Assembly (NCBI GenBank): GCA_964479745.1
Contig: CAYZNJ010000012.1
Span: 1-16,048 of the forward strand
Origin: JACPNK01 sp964479745
Lineage (GTDB): Bacteria; Patescibacteriota; Minisyncoccia; 2-02-FULL-40-12; IGHO2-12-FULL-4
Direction: 5' to 3'
Length of the DNA: 16,048 nucleotides
How positions within the stretch are numbered: the first letter of the stretch is position 1; each line of letters starts with the position of its first letter. The notes under the pieces were generated by a model. It saw only the letters and a program-made list of their open reading frames with translations, was not told the DNA's origin and ran no database searches. Shown one piece after another: positions 14,403-16,048 of this stretch. Both the position numbers and the translations under genes were made by a program.

Positions 14403-14894
14403 CTACGCCTTTGTAGCTTCGACGATTTCGCCGGAGGGACGGGCGGTGAAAAGAAGATAGTGGCTACCAGTTCCACCGTCCTCCCGCCATACTTTTACCG
14501 ACTTCCCGAGAATCCGTGCCAACTCTCGGAAAGGCTTGTCGGACAGCGGGAAGTCGCCAAGTTCTCCGTAGCTCTTGACGGTCGCTGGCAACTCGACTTT
14601 CACGATCTTATAGCGGTTCTTGTTCAATCCGAACCAACTTAGATTGAAAGGGAAACGCCGCTTGACCATCTTTGGCTGGCGATTGAACACCGGTCTTAAC
14701 ATTTGCGGTGTGATATTGATAAGCGGCAATACGCGTGTCAGGGGAAGCCACCAACCGAGATCGCCGAAGGCGATAGAACGATATGGGATGTAGTTGAACC
14801 TTCTCGCTGAGAAGCTCACCTCATCCGTATTCACGAACTGTTCCTTGATTGCCTCATCCGGAATCTTGTCAGGCCAATCATATTTTTGCTGCAT
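14403..14894 (-). CDS. Hypothetical protein
   Basis: I do not recognise this 163-residue protein. It is soluble in character, with no signal peptide and at most a weak hydrophobic stretch (LPLTRVLPLINI, about 50-62). It has many aromatic and basic residues in the middle (FPFNLSWFGLNKNRYK) and an acidic start. The last third looks like a compact alpha/beta unit ending in HYLLFTARPSGEIVEA. It is a real gene by signals: AAAGGAG lies a few bases before the ATG, and a strong terminator follows. A TAGGTG/CACCTA inverted repeat (14925-14930 and 14946-14951) lies just upstream and may be an operator. Its base composition looks richer in G and C than its neighbours', which, with its monocistronic layout beside other accessory genes, suggests recent acquisition. 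Confidence 0.75.
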   Translation of the reverse strand: MQQKYDWPDKIPDEAIKEQFVNTDEVSFSARRFNYIPYRSIAFGDLGWWLPLTRVLPLINITPQMLRPVFNRQPKMVKRRFPFNLSWFGLNKNRYKIVKVELPATVKSYGELGDFPLSDKPFRELARILGKSVKVWREDGGTGSHYLLFTARPSGEIVEATKA

Positions 14895-15001
14895 GGAACT
14901 CTCCTTTCAAGATATAATTCAATCTAGGTGCAATATCCCAGATTTCACCTAAGGAAATCATATTACACAATAAAAGTCAAGAAGCTGTACTGGTTCACAT
15001 G

Positions 15002-15031
15002 TTGGAATCTTATTTTGTATTATGATACAAT
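15002..15031 (+). promoter_or_regulatory. Promoter and palindromic operator of the toxin-antitoxin pair
   Basis: TTGGAA (15002-15007), an 18-base spacer and TACAAT (15026-15031) form a promoter whose start would fall at or next to the ATG at 15039. A perfect palindrome TTGTAT-TATG-ATACAA (15015-15030) covers the -10, a fitting site for autorepression by the antitoxin. Confidence 0.55.
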
Positions 15032-15038
15032 ATCTCTA

Positions 15039-15230
15039 ATGGAATCAATTATTATCAGCAAAACAAAAGACTACTTAATTCTTAGAATACCCACTAAGGC
15101 TTTGAAAACTCGTAAAATGTCAGGCGAAGAGTTAGCAGTTCAAGAAGGACTAAAAGCGCTTGAAAAGGGCAAAGTTTCAAAATCATTTAAGACGGCAAAA
15201 GAAGCTGTCGCTTTTTTACGTAGTTTATGA
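15039..15230 (+). CDS. Antitoxin of a type II toxin-antitoxin pair
   Basis: This 63-residue protein lies directly before a RelE/ParE-type toxin and overlaps it by ATGA, the usual antitoxin-toxin coupling. The first part (MESIIISKTKDYLILRIP) could be a short DNA-binding strand/helix unit. The second half is charged and helical (GLKALEKGKVSKSF, then a final helix EAVAFLRSL), fit for wrapping the toxin. The family cannot be named with confidence from sequence. The frame is open upstream to 14928, but the ATG at 15039 is preferred: it follows the TACAAT box by 7 bases, and the upstream residues look non-coding. Autoregulation through the palindrome over the -10 is likely. Confidence 0.75.
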   Translation: MESIIISKTKDYLILRIPTKALKTRKMSGEELAVQEGLKALEKGKVSKSFKTAKEAVAFLRSL

Positions 15231-15472
15231 ACGTACGTTTTACAGAACCGTTCCTTCGCCGTTTCAAAAAACTCCCTGAAATTACAAAAAGGAAATTTGA
15301 AAAACAGTTAAACCTTCTTCTAAAAAATCTCCGACACCCCTCGCTTCGTACAAAAAAGTACGATAAAGCAAACGATATCTGGCAAGCTCGGGTTAATTTA
15401 TCATATCGTTTTTACTTTAAAATTAGCGATAACGCCTATTTCATCATTAACATAGCCAAACATCCGAAGTAA
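15227..15472 (+). CDS. RelE/ParE-superfamily toxin
   Basis: The 81-residue protein has the RelE/ParE shape: an opening strand (MNVRFTEPFLRRFKKL), a helix pair, then HPSLRTKKYDKANDIWQARVNLSYRFYFKI, the pattern of a strand pair with the arginine-rich surface, and a last strand YFIINIAKHPK. HPSLR-x-KKY and WQARVN-x-SYR are typical of the YoeB/YafQ-like mRNA interferase group, which cleave mRNA at the ribosome; ParE-like gyrase action is less likely but not excluded. It overlaps the antitoxin gene by four bases. The pair has its own promoter and is followed by terminator-like repeats, so it forms a self-contained module. Confidence 0.85.
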   Translation: MNVRFTEPFLRRFKKLPEITKRKFEKQLNLLLKNLRHPSLRTKKYDKANDIWQARVNLSYRFYFKISDNAYFIINIAKHPK

Positions 15473-15496
15473 ATAGCAACCATACAAACATCCTAA

Positions 15497-15610
15497 AACC
15501 TACAGGCAAGGCCCGCAACAAACCTACAGGCAAGGCCCGCAACAAACCTACAGGCAAGGCCAACAAACCTACAGGCAAAACAAACCTACAGGCAAGGCCT
15601 GTAGGTTTGT
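15497..15610. repeat. Array of five terminator-like half repeats ending in a full palindrome
   Basis: AACCTACAGGCAA recurs at 15497, 15521, 15545, 15566 and 15583, with steps of 24, 24, 21 and 17 bases. Only the last copy is completed by its inverted arm: ACAAACCTACAGG, loop CAAGG, CCTGTAGGTTTGT, ending at 15610. The earlier copies are left arms plus loop with a GCCCGC remnant that shrinks along the array. It lies just after the toxin gene and is probably a decayed or expanded terminator. Confidence 0.8.
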
Positions 15611-15618
15611 ATACAAAA

Positions 15619-15651
15619 AAGCGGTTGACATTGTCATACCGCTTGTTTTTT
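15619..15651. terminator. Bidirectional intrinsic terminator
   Basis: AAGCGGTTGACA (15619-15630) pairs with TGTCATACCGCTT (15632-15644) with a single-base bulge. On the plus strand GTTTTTTT follows; on the minus strand TTTTTT follows. It can end both the TA operon and the minus-strand gene that stops at 15654. Confidence 0.8.
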
Positions 15652-15653
15652 TC

Positions 15654-15920
15654 TTACCTTCGTGGAGCTCCGTGCTGTTCCATAGCGCACACCGCCATGG
15701 CCGCAACCTTTCGTATAATATGCAGCGCTTGAGGACCAGCTTCCTGTTTTGGTAATCTTGATAAGATATGCTGGGCCTCGTTCACGTAATCTTCTATGTA
15801 AGTACACCACTCTTCCAAAGAATGTCTGCCGTCGCTGGTAGTTGTCTGGGAATTCCATCGGCCGTCTTGATAGTCCCGTTCACTGTCAATCGCATTATAA
15901 ACTTCTTGCCGTGTTGCCAT
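15654..15920 (-). CDS. Small phage-type hypothetical protein
   Basis: This 88-residue soluble protein resembles a small protein family that I associate with phage genomes: an opening ERDYQDGRW, then HSLEEWCTYIEDYVNEA, and IRKVAAMAVCAMEQHGAPRR at the end. The regular spacing of charged and hydrophobic residues suggests an all-helical bundle, perhaps distantly like MazG-type nucleotide hydrolases, but the metal-binding pattern of those is not clear, so no function is assigned. AAAGGAG lies six to seven bases before the ATG, and a strong terminator follows the stop. It is a single-gene unit in an accessory stretch. The coding call is good; the family link is from memory. Confidence 0.7.
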   Translation of the reverse strand: MATRQEVYNAIDSERDYQDGRWNSQTTTSDGRHSLEEWCTYIEDYVNEAQHILSRLPKQEAGPQALHIIRKVAAMAVCAMEQHGAPRR

Positions 15921-16018
15921 TCGATACTCCTTTATAACTCAAGGTTCTATGACAAAAGTAGCATATCTAAAAGTTAGTGCAACTTTATAGAAAACGCTTG
16001 GGTTTAGTCCCACAGGGT

Positions 16019-16048
16019 TGGCGGAGACGGGAGGATTCGAACCTCCGA
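16019..16048 (-). tRNA. tRNA 3' end (partial), probably tRNA-Ser
   Basis: Minus strand: a T arm GGAGG-TTCGAAT-CCTCC, the 3' acceptor strand CGTCTCC, G73 and encoded CCA (16021-16019). The 5' part with the anticodon is beyond the right edge. G73 and this acceptor fit serine, but other G73 tRNAs are possible. Confidence 0.8.

Noticed and set aside
14928..15038. Longer antitoxin starting at 14928
   Set aside because: The extra residues look like translated intergenic DNA and would cover the promoter and operator.
15497..15610. CRISPR-like repeats
   Set aside because: The steps shrink from 24 to 17 bases and there are no unique spacers between the copies; the unit is one arm of a terminator hairpin.

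Overview
The window looks like a fragment of a genome from the Candidate Phyla Radiation (Patescibacteria), most likely Parcubacteria-like. This is inferred from the compact A/T-leaning sequence, an IF-2 reduced to little more than its GTPase core, very short intergenic gaps, small single-pass membrane proteins, and a palindromic element inserted in frame inside recG. The genetic code is standard: TGA ends several genes where their families end. A run of ten N at 10852-10861 shows that it is a draft scaffold.

Layout. 1-1544 (+): the C-terminal part of a membrane glycosyltransferase, then an EamA-type transporter. 1569-3773 (-): recG, carrying two repeat elements. 3855-4480 (+): two overlapping paralogous small membrane proteins of the lycopene cyclase domain type. 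4506-6062 (-): a DM13 protein and dTDP-glucose 4,6-dehydratase (rmlB/rfbB). 6119-6688 (+): a GmhA-like phosphoheptose isomerase, divergent from rmlB. 6713-7586 (-): tRNA-Cys, an RmlA-like nucleotidyltransferase and tRNA-Leu, all overlapping. 7638-9519 (-): the infB-rbfA translation operon. 9605-9939 (-): a phosphohistidine-phosphatase (PHPT1/Janus)-like gene broken by a frameshift. 10032-12096 (-): a class A penicillin-binding protein split by the assembly gap. 12186-12270 (-): tRNA-Ser(TGA). 12375-14291 (+): a P1B-like P-type ATPase without the usual CPC metal motif. 14403-14894 (-): an orphan protein. 15039-15472 (+): a toxin-antitoxin pair. 15497-15610: an array of terminator-like half repeats. 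15654-15920 (-): a small phage-type protein. 16019-16048 (-): the 3' end of another tRNA.

Function. The GT2 glycosyltransferase, rmlA, rmlB, gmhA and the PBP point to cell-surface polysaccharide and peptidoglycan synthesis. infB, rbfA, recG and the tRNAs are housekeeping. The right third (after about 14.3 kb) is accessory in character: orphan genes, a TA module, repeats, and single genes each closed by a strong hairpin.

The most unusual points are the tRNA-rmlA-tRNA overlap, in which tRNA processing would remove the rmlA stop codon; a tRNA-Cys with a degenerate elbow; the in-frame palindrome in recG; the paired lycopene-cyclase-like proteins; the CADD-type P-ATPase; and -10 boxes that contain the stop codon of the preceding gene. 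No stretch longer than 300 bases lacks a gene.
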